A DNA stretch of 64,000 bases, taken from positions 1-64,000 of the forward strand of contig DATKTO010000038.1 of the NCBI GenBank assembly GCA_035531075.1. Direction: 5' to 3'. The notes under the pieces were generated by a model. It ran no database searches. It saw only the letters and a program-made list of their open reading frames with translations, and was not told where the DNA came from. Each line of letters begins with the position of its first letter. Positions within the stretch are counted from its first letter, which is position 1. This document shows, piece by piece, positions 8,251 to 16,595 of this stretch. The stretch comes from 39-52-133 sp035531075 (GTDB lineage Bacteria; Pseudomonadota; Gammaproteobacteria; Burkholderiales; Gallionellaceae). The translations under genes were made by a program, and so were the position numbers.

Positions 8251-9189
8251 ATGAAGGCACTCATCTGCGGCTCAATGGCTTACGACACCATTATGGTGTT
8301 TCACGACCAATTCAAGAAACATATTCTTCCTGAACAGATACATATTTTGAATGTGGCATTTCTGGTACCAGAGATGCGCCGCGAATATGGCGGCTGTGCC
8401 GGCAACATCGCTTATAACCTGCAGTTGCTAGGCGGCAACCCGCTGCTGATGGCCACTGTTGGCGATGATTTTGCGCCCTATGCTGCACGCCTTGATAATC
8501 TGGGCATCTCGCAGCAGCACCTGCGCCACATTCCTGGAAGTTTCACCGGCCAGGCTTTCATCACGACCGATCTCGACGATAACCAGATCACTGCATTTCA
8601 CCCCGGTGCGATGGGCATGTCACATCTTAACCATGTGAGTGACGCGAAAGAAGTGAGCATAGGAATCGTTTCACCGGATGGGCGCGATGGCATGATTCAA
8701 CACGCAGAGGAATTTGTTGCAGCGAAGATCCCTTTTGTATTCGATCCCGGCCAGGGCATGCCGATGTTTAGCGGAGAGGATTTGAAGCGCTTTATCCAGC
8801 AGGCTGACTACGTCACCGTAAACGATTACGAAGCGAAGCTGCTGCAGGACAAGACCGGCATGACGCTGGTGCAGATCGCAAAATCCGTGCGTGCCCTGAT
8901 CGTTACGCTGGGTGGCGATGGCTCGTTAATCTATACGGACGGAAAACAGATTTCGATTCCCACACCGAAGCCTGAAGCGGTGATTGACCCAACCGGCTGC
9001 GGCGATGCCTATCGCGCAGGCTTGCTGTACGGTATCCAGCAGGGCTGGGACTGGGAAACGACCGGGCGACTGGCATCGATGATGGGCTCGCTCAAGATCG
9101 CCAGCCGTGGCGGCCAGAATCACCAGCCTATGCGCCAGGAGTTGATGGCTTTATATCACCAGCATTTTGGCCAGCGCATTATCTTGTAA
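8251..9189 (+). CDS. PfkB/ribokinase-family sugar or nucleoside kinase
   Basis: A 312-residue kinase of the PfkB fold. The N-terminal glycine motif is REYGGCAGNIAYNLQLLGG; the C-terminal motif DPTGCGDAYRAG carries the catalytic base Asp252 and the anion hole. NDYEAKLL is the usual NxxE region. Proteins of this type in betaproteobacteria are often annotated as adenosine kinase-like, but the substrate cannot be read from sequence. A TATAAT lies at 8215-8220, 31 bases before the start. It is monocistronic: a terminator precedes it and a convergent operon follows. Confidence 0.85.
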   Translation: MKALICGSMAYDTIMVFHDQFKKHILPEQIHILNVAFLVPEMRREYGGCAGNIAYNLQLLGGNPLLMATVGDDFAPYAARLDNLGISQQHLRHIPGSFTGQAFITTDLDDNQITAFHPGAMGMSHLNHVSDAKEVSIGIVSPDGRDGMIQHAEEFVAAKIPFVFDPGQGMPMFSGEDLKRFIQQADYVTVNDYEAKLLQDKTGMTLVQIAKSVRALIVTLGGDGSLIYTDGKQISIPTPKPEAVIDPTGCGDAYRAGLLYGIQQGWDWETTGRLASMMGSLKIASRGGQNHQPMRQELMALYHQHFGQRIIL

Positions 9190-9234
9190 AACACCTTCAG
9201 TCCCGCGTGTGCTGCCCGCAGACAAACTTCCTGC

Positions 9235-10044
9235 CTAGAAAAGAATCGGAATCGCAGCTTTTCCTCCGCTGCGCCCCGTGATGGGTATTTGAATATTGTT
9301 TTTGGGCAGCGCGCTTCCAGTCGCAGCTTCTTGACCCTCAATGGCACTATCAACCACCACGCCGTCGCGCACCTCCACTTGGCCACCTTGAGCTTGCGCA
9401 AGCGGGGATGGCGTTACGGTGAATATATTGAGGTTCATCGGCAGCAGTTGGGGCATTTGATCGGCTGCCCCCGCAAAACCCATCTGGTTTGGCATTACGG
9501 GGATCGACCCTATTGCATTGATTATCGCAGTCTCTCCCAGATTAACCTTGTTGTAGGTGCCGGCGGGAGCCACTGCTGCTAACGGGCTGTCCGGCAGAAC
9601 CACAAAAGTTTCGTGATCAGTGCCCCGTATGGCGATCGTCGAAGTGGTTGTAGCTATCCGATAATTACTCTTGTTCTTTTGCCCGATCAGCCCGGTAATG
9701 GCGCGCATGCCGCCTTTTATCAGCGAGAAAAAACTTCTCTCGCTGCCATCCTCCTTACCGTTGAATATAAAGCTATCGAACTTGAGTTGCGAGTCGGGGC
9801 GTATCACAATAAACCCGCCGTCCCGCATCCTGATTTGTGCCGAAGCACCTTTTGCAGTTGTTACAGTATCGCTTTCATTAACCGCATCGCCCTTCTGCAG
9901 CACCTGTGTCCGCGCCGCAGCGCTGGTTACCTGTACGCTGCCGTTCACAAACTGAACATTGCCTGCAATTCCTGCAAAAGCGGCCTGGTGCCCCACTATC
10001 AGGAAGACATATAGAAAAGCTGCAATATATTTTTCGGTACTCAC
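9235..10044 (-). CDS. Secreted FecR-domain protein
   Basis: The start is a GTG at 10044 with AAGGAG six bases upstream; an upstream in-frame TTG lacks such a site. The 269-residue protein has a signal peptide (hydrophobic core FLYVFLIVG, cleavage near AFA-GIAG). A FecR-type domain follows: GNVQFVNGSVQV, QKGDAVNESDTVTTAKGASA, and IATTTSTIAIRGTDHE near residues 125-140. FecR domains of this periplasmic type often accompany surface-protein and adhesin export genes. It is last in the operon lipoprotein - Slam-like barrel - FecR, 24 bases after the barrel gene. Confidence 0.82.
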   Translation of the reverse strand: MSTEKYIAAFLYVFLIVGHQAAFAGIAGNVQFVNGSVQVTSAAARTQVLQKGDAVNESDTVTTAKGASAQIRMRDGGFIVIRPDSQLKFDSFIFNGKEDGSERSFFSLIKGGMRAITGLIGQKNKSNYRIATTTSTIAIRGTDHETFVVLPDSPLAAVAPAGTYNKVNLGETAIINAIGSIPVMPNQMGFAGAADQMPQLLPMNLNIFTVTPSPLAQAQGGQVEVRDGVVVDSAIEGQEAATGSALPKNNIQIPITGRSGGKAAIPILF

Positions 10045-10068
10045 GATTTGCTCCTTTCTCAAGTTGAC

Positions 10069-11517
10069 TCACCGGAAATCACGGCGAACCGTCAATGAAA
10101 CATCTGTCCTGTCATAGTCATAAATCGCGATATTGGAATCGTTGATTGAGTAGCTCAGCTGTGCGCGCAGCGTCCACAATCTGTCCCAGCGCCAACTTGC
10201 CCCGAGCGCCATGTCATAGAGGTGATCATTGCGTTGGCGCAGAAACAGGTGATTGATCTTGTTGTAATCACTATTTTGCCCTCCCGCATTAATGAACAAG
10301 GTGGTGTTGTCACTGATTGATGTCTGTCCGCCAATACGCATTCCGTTGAAGCGCCTGGCGCCGTCAATCCGTCCACCTTCGGGAGTGGACGGCGTTACAA
10401 TCGTCGATATATCCAGCTCACTGCCGTAATACAAGCTTCCGAACAGCGATGATTTTCCACTTGCCAAAACATGTAGCCAGCCTGCACCAGCGGTCTGCTG
10501 TATATAATCATTCGGCTGCATGAGCACATCGGCAAAACGATATTCCGCATGCTGAACAAATGCAGTCAACTGATTGGCAGGGCTGAACTTGTGCCGCCAC
10601 TCCCCTTTCACACCGCGGCTATCGCCATAGTACGCGCCCCCCAGGTTGTATCGACTGCCCAATAAGCCCACCCGCAAATGATCTGCTGCCGTCTTGAACA
10701 TCAATCCGGTGCGCGCATCAAGACTTTGCGTATCAAAATTTTTCTGCGAAATGTTACTCCGCTGGCGCATATCCGCAGCCACATACAGGCCCCACCTCGC
10801 ATTCGGGGTGTGAATGACTTCGCCCCCAGCAGCCATCGCATAATAGTTGTCAGCAATTTTTACGCTGCCCGGATCAAGCGTGGCATTAATCCCTGGAACA
10901 TCAACAAAAATTTGCGACTGACTGGTGGCGTAATTGACGTTGCTGTCGGCGCCTGTCATTCCCTCTATATAGCCTGTGAGATCGTTTTTTTTCCCGGACT
11001 CCCGCGCGGCTATCGAATCCAGATATTTTTGAATGACGGTCTTGGCCGCCACAGATGGATTTTGTTTCAATACCGTTTCAAATTCGCCTCTGGCGCGAGG
11101 CATATCGCCCAACTGGTAATAGGATCGTGCCATATCGAGGCGTGCAGCTGCCAAGTTCGGATTGACCATCAAAAGTCGTTCGAAGGCGAGTGTCGCTTTG
11201 TCTGGCTTGCCGCTGTCCAGTGCGGCGATGCCGATCAAATAATCAAAGCGCTCTTCACCGGAATACTCAAACTCTAATGGCGCCAGCATGCCGTAGGCTT
11301 CGGCAGGTTTTCCGCCTTTGATCAACTCTCCTGCCTTCTGTAATAGCTTCTCAAAGGCCAATCTTGTATCCGTTTTCTGTTTTGACATTTCGGCACGCTG
11401 ACGCATTTTCTGCATTGTTTCTTGCGCATACACACCACCTGATGCCATCAGCAAACCGGACAATATCCAAGGCATCGGCCTGGCTAGATGCGCAAGCATT
11501 GTAGCGAGGATTTTCAT
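10069..11517 (-). CDS. TPR plus outer-membrane beta-barrel protein, Slam (surface lipoprotein assembly modifier)-like
   Basis: A 482-residue secreted protein. The ATG at 11517 (AAGAG upstream) is preferred over an in-frame TTG at 11535. A signal peptide (ILSGLLMASGGVYA) leads to a TPR region around residues 45-170, with repeats such as GKPDKATLAFERLL and AAARLDMARSYYQLGDMPRA. The rest is alternating aromatic/polar beta strands ending in LTVRRDFR, like an outer-membrane barrel. This order and length match Neisseria Slam proteins (TPR plus DUF560 barrel), which move lipoproteins to the cell surface. The gene directly upstream encodes a lipoprotein, a natural client. Assignment to DUF560 is by architecture and needs a profile search. 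Confidence 0.7.
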   Translation of the reverse strand: MKILATMLAHLARPMPWILSGLLMASGGVYAQETMQKMRQRAEMSKQKTDTRLAFEKLLQKAGELIKGGKPAEAYGMLAPLEFEYSGEERFDYLIGIAALDSGKPDKATLAFERLLMVNPNLAAARLDMARSYYQLGDMPRARGEFETVLKQNPSVAAKTVIQKYLDSIAARESGKKNDLTGYIEGMTGADSNVNYATSQSQIFVDVPGINATLDPGSVKIADNYYAMAAGGEVIHTPNARWGLYVAADMRQRSNISQKNFDTQSLDARTGLMFKTAADHLRVGLLGSRYNLGGAYYGDSRGVKGEWRHKFSPANQLTAFVQHAEYRFADVLMQPNDYIQQTAGAGWLHVLASGKSSLFGSLYYGSELDISTIVTPSTPEGGRIDGARRFNGMRIGGQTSISDNTTLFINAGGQNSDYNKINHLFLRQRNDHLYDMALGASWRWDRLWTLRAQLSYSINDSNIAIYDYDRTDVSLTVRRDFR

Positions 11518-11522
11518 GGCGC

Positions 11523-13079
11523 TTACTCTTGGCAAACTTCGTCATCGCCGTCATCATGGGCATGATCGTGAGCACCGTCGTGTGAATGGTCGTGTGCGTG
11601 CTGGTGAGGATGTTCTCCCGTGTGGAGTTCATCAAGATCATCGTGGCCCGTGCCGCTATGCGACTCATCATCGTTATCAGTACAGGCCCCGGCATTGATA
11701 GTGGATGCAGCGGACAGTTTCGCCGCCACCGGATAAGCATAGGAAACGGCATTCCAGGCAGTGGCGCCATAACCATAGACAAATGCGCTATATGGAACTG
11801 TGCCCAGAAGCGTATGCGCTCCGGTTGCCAGCGGAATGGTTGCATGCGAATAAATGCTGGTACCACCTATCGGGGTGAAAAGTGCCGTGTTCACCGCCAC
11901 ATTGTCCAGGGTCAGGCCTGCAAGAGATGCGGTTTCTGTCACGATATTCATATAGCCTCCAACGGTTCCGGCAAGGCCATGCACCCCAAACGTCGCATCG
12001 TTCATCCCCATTTCGGCAGGCGTAACCAGAACCATGCTCGGGTCTCCTTTCCATGCGCTGTCATCTGCATAACCGTGCATGAACTGAGCCACGAGCACGG
12101 GGTTGCTGGACACGAATTCAGCGGCGCCGGACAGGACTACATCAACGAACTGGCCTGCATTCAAGGTTCCGACCAGTCCTGCCGGCACCGTGGTAAAAGT
12201 GGTGTTATCCTGCGCTGCGATAACGCGTACTGTATAGCGCGTGCGGCCGCTGAACGGCGAGGTATGGAAGGTCTTCCCCCACAGTGACACGTCGGGAAGC
12301 TGTTCGACCAGATAGTCGCAATACCCCACGTCAGAAGGTATATTTGCGCAGAGATGCCCGCCGAACACGGCTACGGGCTTGTCGGACGTCACCAGCGTAG
12401 CCGTCATATCGGCATTTGCCGGATTGGCGAGCTGGTAGGTTTCCCCCGCGTTCAGCATAACCGTAAATGCAACGCCGGCCGGTCTCGTCGCGCCGGCAGC
12501 AGTGGGAGTGATACTGACGGTAGTTGCATTCTGAGTGGCAACCACCGCGAATTCCGATCCTGTGTCTCCCGTACTGGCGTACGACATGACGTAATATTTT
12601 GTGCCAAGACCGGGCGTCGGCAATGCAAGATAGCCGTCTGCGGAATGTGCATTTTCTGAAACCACATGTACGGAAACGGGCGATAGCGCAGTGACATGGA
12701 TGCCCTTTGCTTCTACCAGCTCATTTGACGTCAGCACCACGGCGGGGTCGAGCGTAATCACGACCTGGCCGCCAGCCGCGACAAAGAATGGCGTAATCGC
12801 ACCATTAAATTTCACCTCGCCGGTGGTTGCGGTGAAGGCAGCGATAATCAGCTTGTTAGTAACCGGGTTATAGTCACATTCTTTAGGGTCGCTGACACAA
12901 ATATGGTCTGGCAGCGTTAAATAGAAATCGGTACCCGTTGATGTCACGACAGGAACGGTTGCAGCCACGATAGGCTCTGAGGAAGTTGGAGAGGTATTCG
13001 TGCTGCCGCCGCACGCAGACAATAATATCGACGCAATAAACACCGTACCAATGCAATATTTTTGGTTGTCGAAGCGCAT
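11523..13079 (-). CDS. Large lipoprotein with IgGFc-binding-type domain and His/Asp-rich C-terminal tail
   Basis: 518 residues. The signal peptide ends in the lipobox LSAC (Cys23) with Gly-Gly after it, so outer-membrane sorting is expected. The body is a beta-rich repeat-like protein (for example SDKPVAVFGGHLCANIPSD and NPVLVAQFMHGYADDSAWKGDP) resembling the IgGFc-binding N-terminal domain family found in bacterial surface proteins. From about residue 471 the protein turns into a low-complexity tail with a dozen histidines and many aspartates (HPHQHAHDHSHDGAHDHAHD) and a last cysteine four residues from the end. It is first in a three-gene operon and lies directly behind a c-di-GMP riboswitch. 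Role inferred: surface-exposed adhesin or metal-binding lipoprotein. The partner is unknown. Confidence 0.72.
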   Translation of the reverse strand: MRFDNQKYCIGTVFIASILLSACGGSTNTSPTSSEPIVAATVPVVTSTGTDFYLTLPDHICVSDPKECDYNPVTNKLIIAAFTATTGEVKFNGAITPFFVAAGGQVVITLDPAVVLTSNELVEAKGIHVTALSPVSVHVVSENAHSADGYLALPTPGLGTKYYVMSYASTGDTGSEFAVVATQNATTVSITPTAAGATRPAGVAFTVMLNAGETYQLANPANADMTATLVTSDKPVAVFGGHLCANIPSDVGYCDYLVEQLPDVSLWGKTFHTSPFSGRTRYTVRVIAAQDNTTFTTVPAGLVGTLNAGQFVDVVLSGAAEFVSSNPVLVAQFMHGYADDSAWKGDPSMVLVTPAEMGMNDATFGVHGLAGTVGGYMNIVTETASLAGLTLDNVAVNTALFTPIGGTSIYSHATIPLATGAHTLLGTVPYSAFVYGYGATAWNAVSYAYPVAAKLSAASTINAGACTDNDDESHSGTGHDDLDELHTGEHPHQHAHDHSHDGAHDHAHDDGDDEVCQE

Positions 13080-13164
13080 ATGGATGCCCCTTTACTTTAT
13101 TTTAAGACACAGTGGGGAGATGGTAATACGTGCGCAACGGATCATGCACACGGACGAATATCCG

Positions 13165-13250
13165 TGTCGCAGTCCCGCTACCTTAGCTTCCCTTAGGCCG
13201 GTGACTTTGCGTCCTTACCTTTCGATAAGTTTGCCAAGTTCTTATAGATT
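13165..13250 (-). ncRNA. Cyclic-di-GMP-I (GEMM-I) riboswitch
   Basis: On the minus strand the GEMM-I consensus elements occur in order: GGCAAAC (13229-13235), GAAA tetraloop (13220-13223) in a TTAT/GTAA stem, GGACGCAAAG (13205-13214), CCGGCCTAA (13193-13201) and GGTAGCGGGA (13173-13182). These are the conserved joining strands, tetraloop and tetraloop receptor seen in the Vibrio Vc2 aptamer. It lies about 90 bases before the start of the lipoprotein gene (13079). A 7-bp hairpin (13148-13167) follows without a U-run, so the mode (translational or other) and the sign of control are not clear. Confidence 0.95.
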
Positions 13251-13403
13251 ATGTGAAGCCAAACGTAAGGTCAAAGTGTTACGGTTGCGAGGTTGGCTTT
13301 GCAGATGAGCGGTTGTGTTCAAGAATGAACGGTTGTTTTTATCGAGCGAACGGTAATCGACACCATGAAAACTTAGCTATTTTCACAATATCAAATAGAT
13401 AAA

Positions 13404-13435
13404 AAAAGCCCCTTCGCATCTGCGAAGGGGCTTTT
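13404..13435 (-). terminator. Intrinsic terminator after the MHS transporter gene
   Basis: AAAAGCCCCTTCGCA (13404-13418) pairs perfectly with TGCGAAGGGGCTTTT (13421-13435). On the minus strand the stem is followed by a run of T, 18 bases past the stop codon at 13454. It separates the transporter from the riboswitch-controlled operon. Confidence 0.93.
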
Positions 13436-13453
13436 GGTGCTAACTACCTGGAT

Positions 13454-15124
13454 TTATCGAACCGCTGCCAAATCAACTGAAGTCGAATGAATATCAACAT
13501 GGTAAGTTTCTTTGATGAAAACCATACCAATCACGAAAGTCATTAAGGCGAAGCAGACCGGGTACCACAGGCCAAAGTAAATATCACCCTTCCATGCCAC
13601 CAGTGCGAATGCCACCGTAGGCAGGAAGCCTCCAAACCAGCCATTACCAATATGGTAAGGCAGCGACATGGAGGTGTAACGTATGCGTGTCGGGAACATC
13701 TCCACCAGCATCGCCGCAATCGGGCCGTATACCATCGTCACGTAAATCACCAGTATCGTCAGCAACAGCAGCACCATAGGATTGTTCACTTGATTAGGAT
13801 CAGCCTTGGCTGGGTAACCCGCGTCCTTGATGGCAGCGGCCAGAGCATCGTTAAATTCCTTGCTCTTAACCTTGAAAGCATCCTTGTCCAGCACAGTGCC
13901 TTCAAAGCTGCTGATCACCTTCTCGCCGATCTTGACAGAAGCAACCGTGCCTGCCGGTGCCGCCTCATTTGCGTAAGCGACACCTGCTCTGGCCAGCGCA
14001 CCCTTTGCAATATCGCAAGAGTCCAAAAACTTGGCCTTGCCGATAGGGTCAAACTGGAAGGTACACGCAGCAGGATCGGCAACAATGGTAACAGGTGAGG
14101 TTTTTTGTGCCGCTTCCAGCGCCGGATTGGCAAAGTGTGTCAGCCCGCTGAAGATCGGGAAGTAAGTCAGCGCGGCAATCAGACAGCCCGCCATGATGAT
14201 AGGTTTGCGCCCGATTTTATCGGACAGCGAACCGAACACCACGAAGAACGGAGTGGCGATAATCAGCGAGCCAGCGATCAGCAGGTTGGCATTTTGCGCA
14301 TCCACCTTGAGCATCTGGGTGAGGAAGAACAGCGCGTAAAACTGACCTGTGTACCATACCACTGCCTGGCCAATTACCAAGCCGAACAGGGCCAGCAACA
14401 CAAAGCGCGCATTTTTCCATTGGCCAAACGACTCTGTCAGAGGTGCCTTAGAGCGAGTACCCTCTTCTTTCATTTTTACGAAGGCAGGGGACTCATTCAG
14501 CGACAGACGTATCCACATCGATACACCCAGTAACACGATGGAAACCAGGAACGGGATACGCCAGCCCCAAACATCGAAATCCGGGCCGGTAAAACTGCGT
14601 GTCAGCATGATGACGATCAGCGACAGGAACAGACCCAGTGTAGCCGTGGTCTGTATCCATGCGGTGAAAGCACCACGCTTGTTGCGTGGCGCATGCTCCG
14701 CCACGTAGGTTGCCGCGCCACCATATTCGCCACCCAGTGCCAAACCTTGCAACATGCGCAAGGCTACCAAGATAATGGGCGCTGCAATGCCGATACTCGC
14801 GTAACTCGGCAGCAGGCCCACCACAAAGGTGGACAGACCCATGATCATAATCGTTACCAAAAAGGTGTATTTGCGCCCGACCAGGTCGCCAAGGCGACCG
14901 AATACCAACGCGCCAAAGGGGCGTACCGCAAAGCCGGCGGCAAATGCCATCAGAGCGAAAATAAAAGCCGTGGTTTCATTAACTCCCGAGAAGAATTGCT
15001 TACCAATAACGGCCGCTAATGAACCGTATAGATAAAAATCGTACCATTCAAAAACCGTCCCCAATGAGGAGGCGAAAATTACCTTCTTTTCCTCCTTCGT
15101 CATTACATGCTTTGCAACTGTCAT
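13454..15124 (-). CDS. MFS transporter, metabolite:H+ symporter (MHS) type, with a large extra-membrane insertion
   Basis: 556 residues, longer than the usual 430-450 for MHS carriers. Signature segments are SLGTVFEWYDFYLYGSLA (TM1), RPFGALVFGRLGDLVGRKYT (TM2-3 loop), RMLQGLALGGEYGGAATYVAE and LSDKIGRKP in the second half. Between the eighth and ninth membrane segments (about residues 320-440) there is a roughly 110-residue soluble insert with two cysteines (ACTFQ and DSCDI), probably periplasmic and perhaps disulfide-linked. The substrate is unknown; relatives carry dicarboxylates, shikimate or osmolytes. It is transcribed alone. Confidence 0.85.
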   Translation of the reverse strand: MTVAKHVMTKEEKKVIFASSLGTVFEWYDFYLYGSLAAVIGKQFFSGVNETTAFIFALMAFAAGFAVRPFGALVFGRLGDLVGRKYTFLVTIMIMGLSTFVVGLLPSYASIGIAAPIILVALRMLQGLALGGEYGGAATYVAEHAPRNKRGAFTAWIQTTATLGLFLSLIVIMLTRSFTGPDFDVWGWRIPFLVSIVLLGVSMWIRLSLNESPAFVKMKEEGTRSKAPLTESFGQWKNARFVLLALFGLVIGQAVVWYTGQFYALFFLTQMLKVDAQNANLLIAGSLIIATPFFVVFGSLSDKIGRKPIIMAGCLIAALTYFPIFSGLTHFANPALEAAQKTSPVTIVADPAACTFQFDPIGKAKFLDSCDIAKGALARAGVAYANEAAPAGTVASVKIGEKVISSFEGTVLDKDAFKVKSKEFNDALAAAIKDAGYPAKADPNQVNNPMVLLLLTILVIYVTMVYGPIAAMLVEMFPTRIRYTSMSLPYHIGNGWFGGFLPTVAFALVAWKGDIYFGLWYPVCFALMTFVIGMVFIKETYHVDIHSTSVDLAAVR

Positions 15125-15617
15125 ATATCCCCCTGATGTGCATGAGTTTCAAATTACCCAATATTACTTTAACCTACCTCTTGTTACCTGATACAAGGAA
15201 ATACTCTAACACAGGATTCGGCGACCTGTCTCTGTTGCCAGATGCGTCCGCCACCGCTAAAGCGGGCATTCCATAAAGATTACGCGCAATCATCCCAGCC
15301 AGGCGGTCTTTTCAGATCAATCGCACTAGCGCGGCCCACACCAAATGGAGTCCAGTTTGATTATTGCATGCCACGTTTCCCCCGAATCTATCTGGCAGTA
15401 ATATCAGCTTTCTATAAACTAGATACGGGCATGCACAATCTCGCCCGAATTCATTGCAGATGCGCATCTTTGACTGGCGAATTCCTATCCTGTTACGATT
15501 GTGAATAACGATGGTTTTCGCCAACGGCCACATCTGCTCGCAACCTCATAAATTCCTGGCTCGCATGGTGGACTGACATCAATAATTTGGCAACGATGAG
15601 CACTGCCCCATTTAAAA
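15125..15617. other. 493-bp divergent intergenic region, no gene recognised
   Basis: It lies between the start of the MHS transporter (minus) and the fructosamine-kinase-like gene (plus). Short ORFs of 60-90 codons here lack ribosome sites and protein-like composition. I see no clear RNA motif or strong repeat; it must hold the two promoters. Confidence 0.5.
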
Positions 15618-16520
15618 ATGATTAACTGGAAAAAAATATCTGGCAATATTAGCGACGCCACGGCCTGCTTGTTTACCATTGTTCACGCCTCCCCCATTTC
15701 AGGCGGTTATACCAATCAGGCATGGCATCTTGAAGGCAGAACTGAATCCGGCCTTACTGATGGCAAGGTTCACTACTTTGTGAAACTCAATTCCGCTGAC
15801 AAGACTGCAATGTTCACAGCGGAGCGCGCTGGCCTTGCTGCACTTGCCGCTACGCACACGCTGCGGGTGCCGCGTGTTATCGCCCACGGCGTTGCCAGCC
15901 AGCACGCATTTATCGTGCTTGAGCATTTCGATCTTTACCGCAACGGTAATAATGATGTGTTAGGCGCACAGCTTGCCGCGCTGCATCGTGTTCAGGCTGC
16001 TCAGTTTGGCTGGGATCGAGATAACACTTTGTCCCTGAACCCGCAGCATAATACCTGGTCTCCCGATTGGTTAAGTTTCTGGCGCGAGCAGAGACTGGGC
16101 TTTCAACTCGACCATGCCGCGCACAATGGTTACGGTGGTAAATTGCAGATATTGGGGCACAAAATTATGGATGCGCTTCCCGACCTGTTTGCCGGATATT
16201 ATCCTGCCCCCTCTTTATTGCATGGCGATTTATGGGGTGGAAACTACGCGTTTCTGTTTGATAGTACGCCACTAGTATTCGACCCCGCACCCTATTTTGG
16301 TGACCGCGAGACCGACATCGCAATGACAGAATTATTCGGCGGATTCGACGCTGCGTTTTATCAAGCCTACCATGCCGCCTATCCACTGGATGCGGGTTAT
16401 ACAAAGCGCAAAACTCTGTACAACCTGTATCACATCCTCAATCACTGCAACCTGGTTGGCAGCAGCTATTTAAACCAGGCGGAGGGGATGATGCTGAATT
16501 TGCTTGAGGAGGCGCGGTAA
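15618..16520 (+). CDS. Fructosamine-kinase-family protein (ketosamine-3-kinase-like)
   Basis: 300 residues with the APH/choline-kinase-like fold of the FN3K family. SGGYTNQAWHLEG corresponds to the N-lobe glycine region. LLHGDLWGGNYAF holds the catalytic HGD(L)xxxN motif, and VFDPAPYFGDRETDIAMTELFGGF the DP / GDRE(x)DxAM segment typical of FN3K and bacterial YniA. It would phosphorylate ketosamines so that glycated proteins or metabolites are repaired. It stands alone and converges on apaH. Confidence 0.88.
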   Translation: MINWKKISGNISDATACLFTIVHASPISGGYTNQAWHLEGRTESGLTDGKVHYFVKLNSADKTAMFTAERAGLAALAATHTLRVPRVIAHGVASQHAFIVLEHFDLYRNGNNDVLGAQLAALHRVQAAQFGWDRDNTLSLNPQHNTWSPDWLSFWREQRLGFQLDHAAHNGYGGKLQILGHKIMDALPDLFAGYYPAPSLLHGDLWGGNYAFLFDSTPLVFDPAPYFGDRETDIAMTELFGGFDAAFYQAYHAAYPLDAGYTKRKTLYNLYHILNHCNLVGSSYLNQAEGMMLNLLEEAR

Positions 16521-16595
16521 GCGAAGAATTTATTGCGCACCAAGAATTCAAAATTCTACGTGCAAGGCGCGAAGGGTGCTCGCAAAGTCTGGGGT

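Noticed and set aside
15242..15508. 88-codon plus-strand ORF in the MHS transporter upstream region
   Set aside because: No ribosome site, no recognisable domain and unusual composition; chance ORF.
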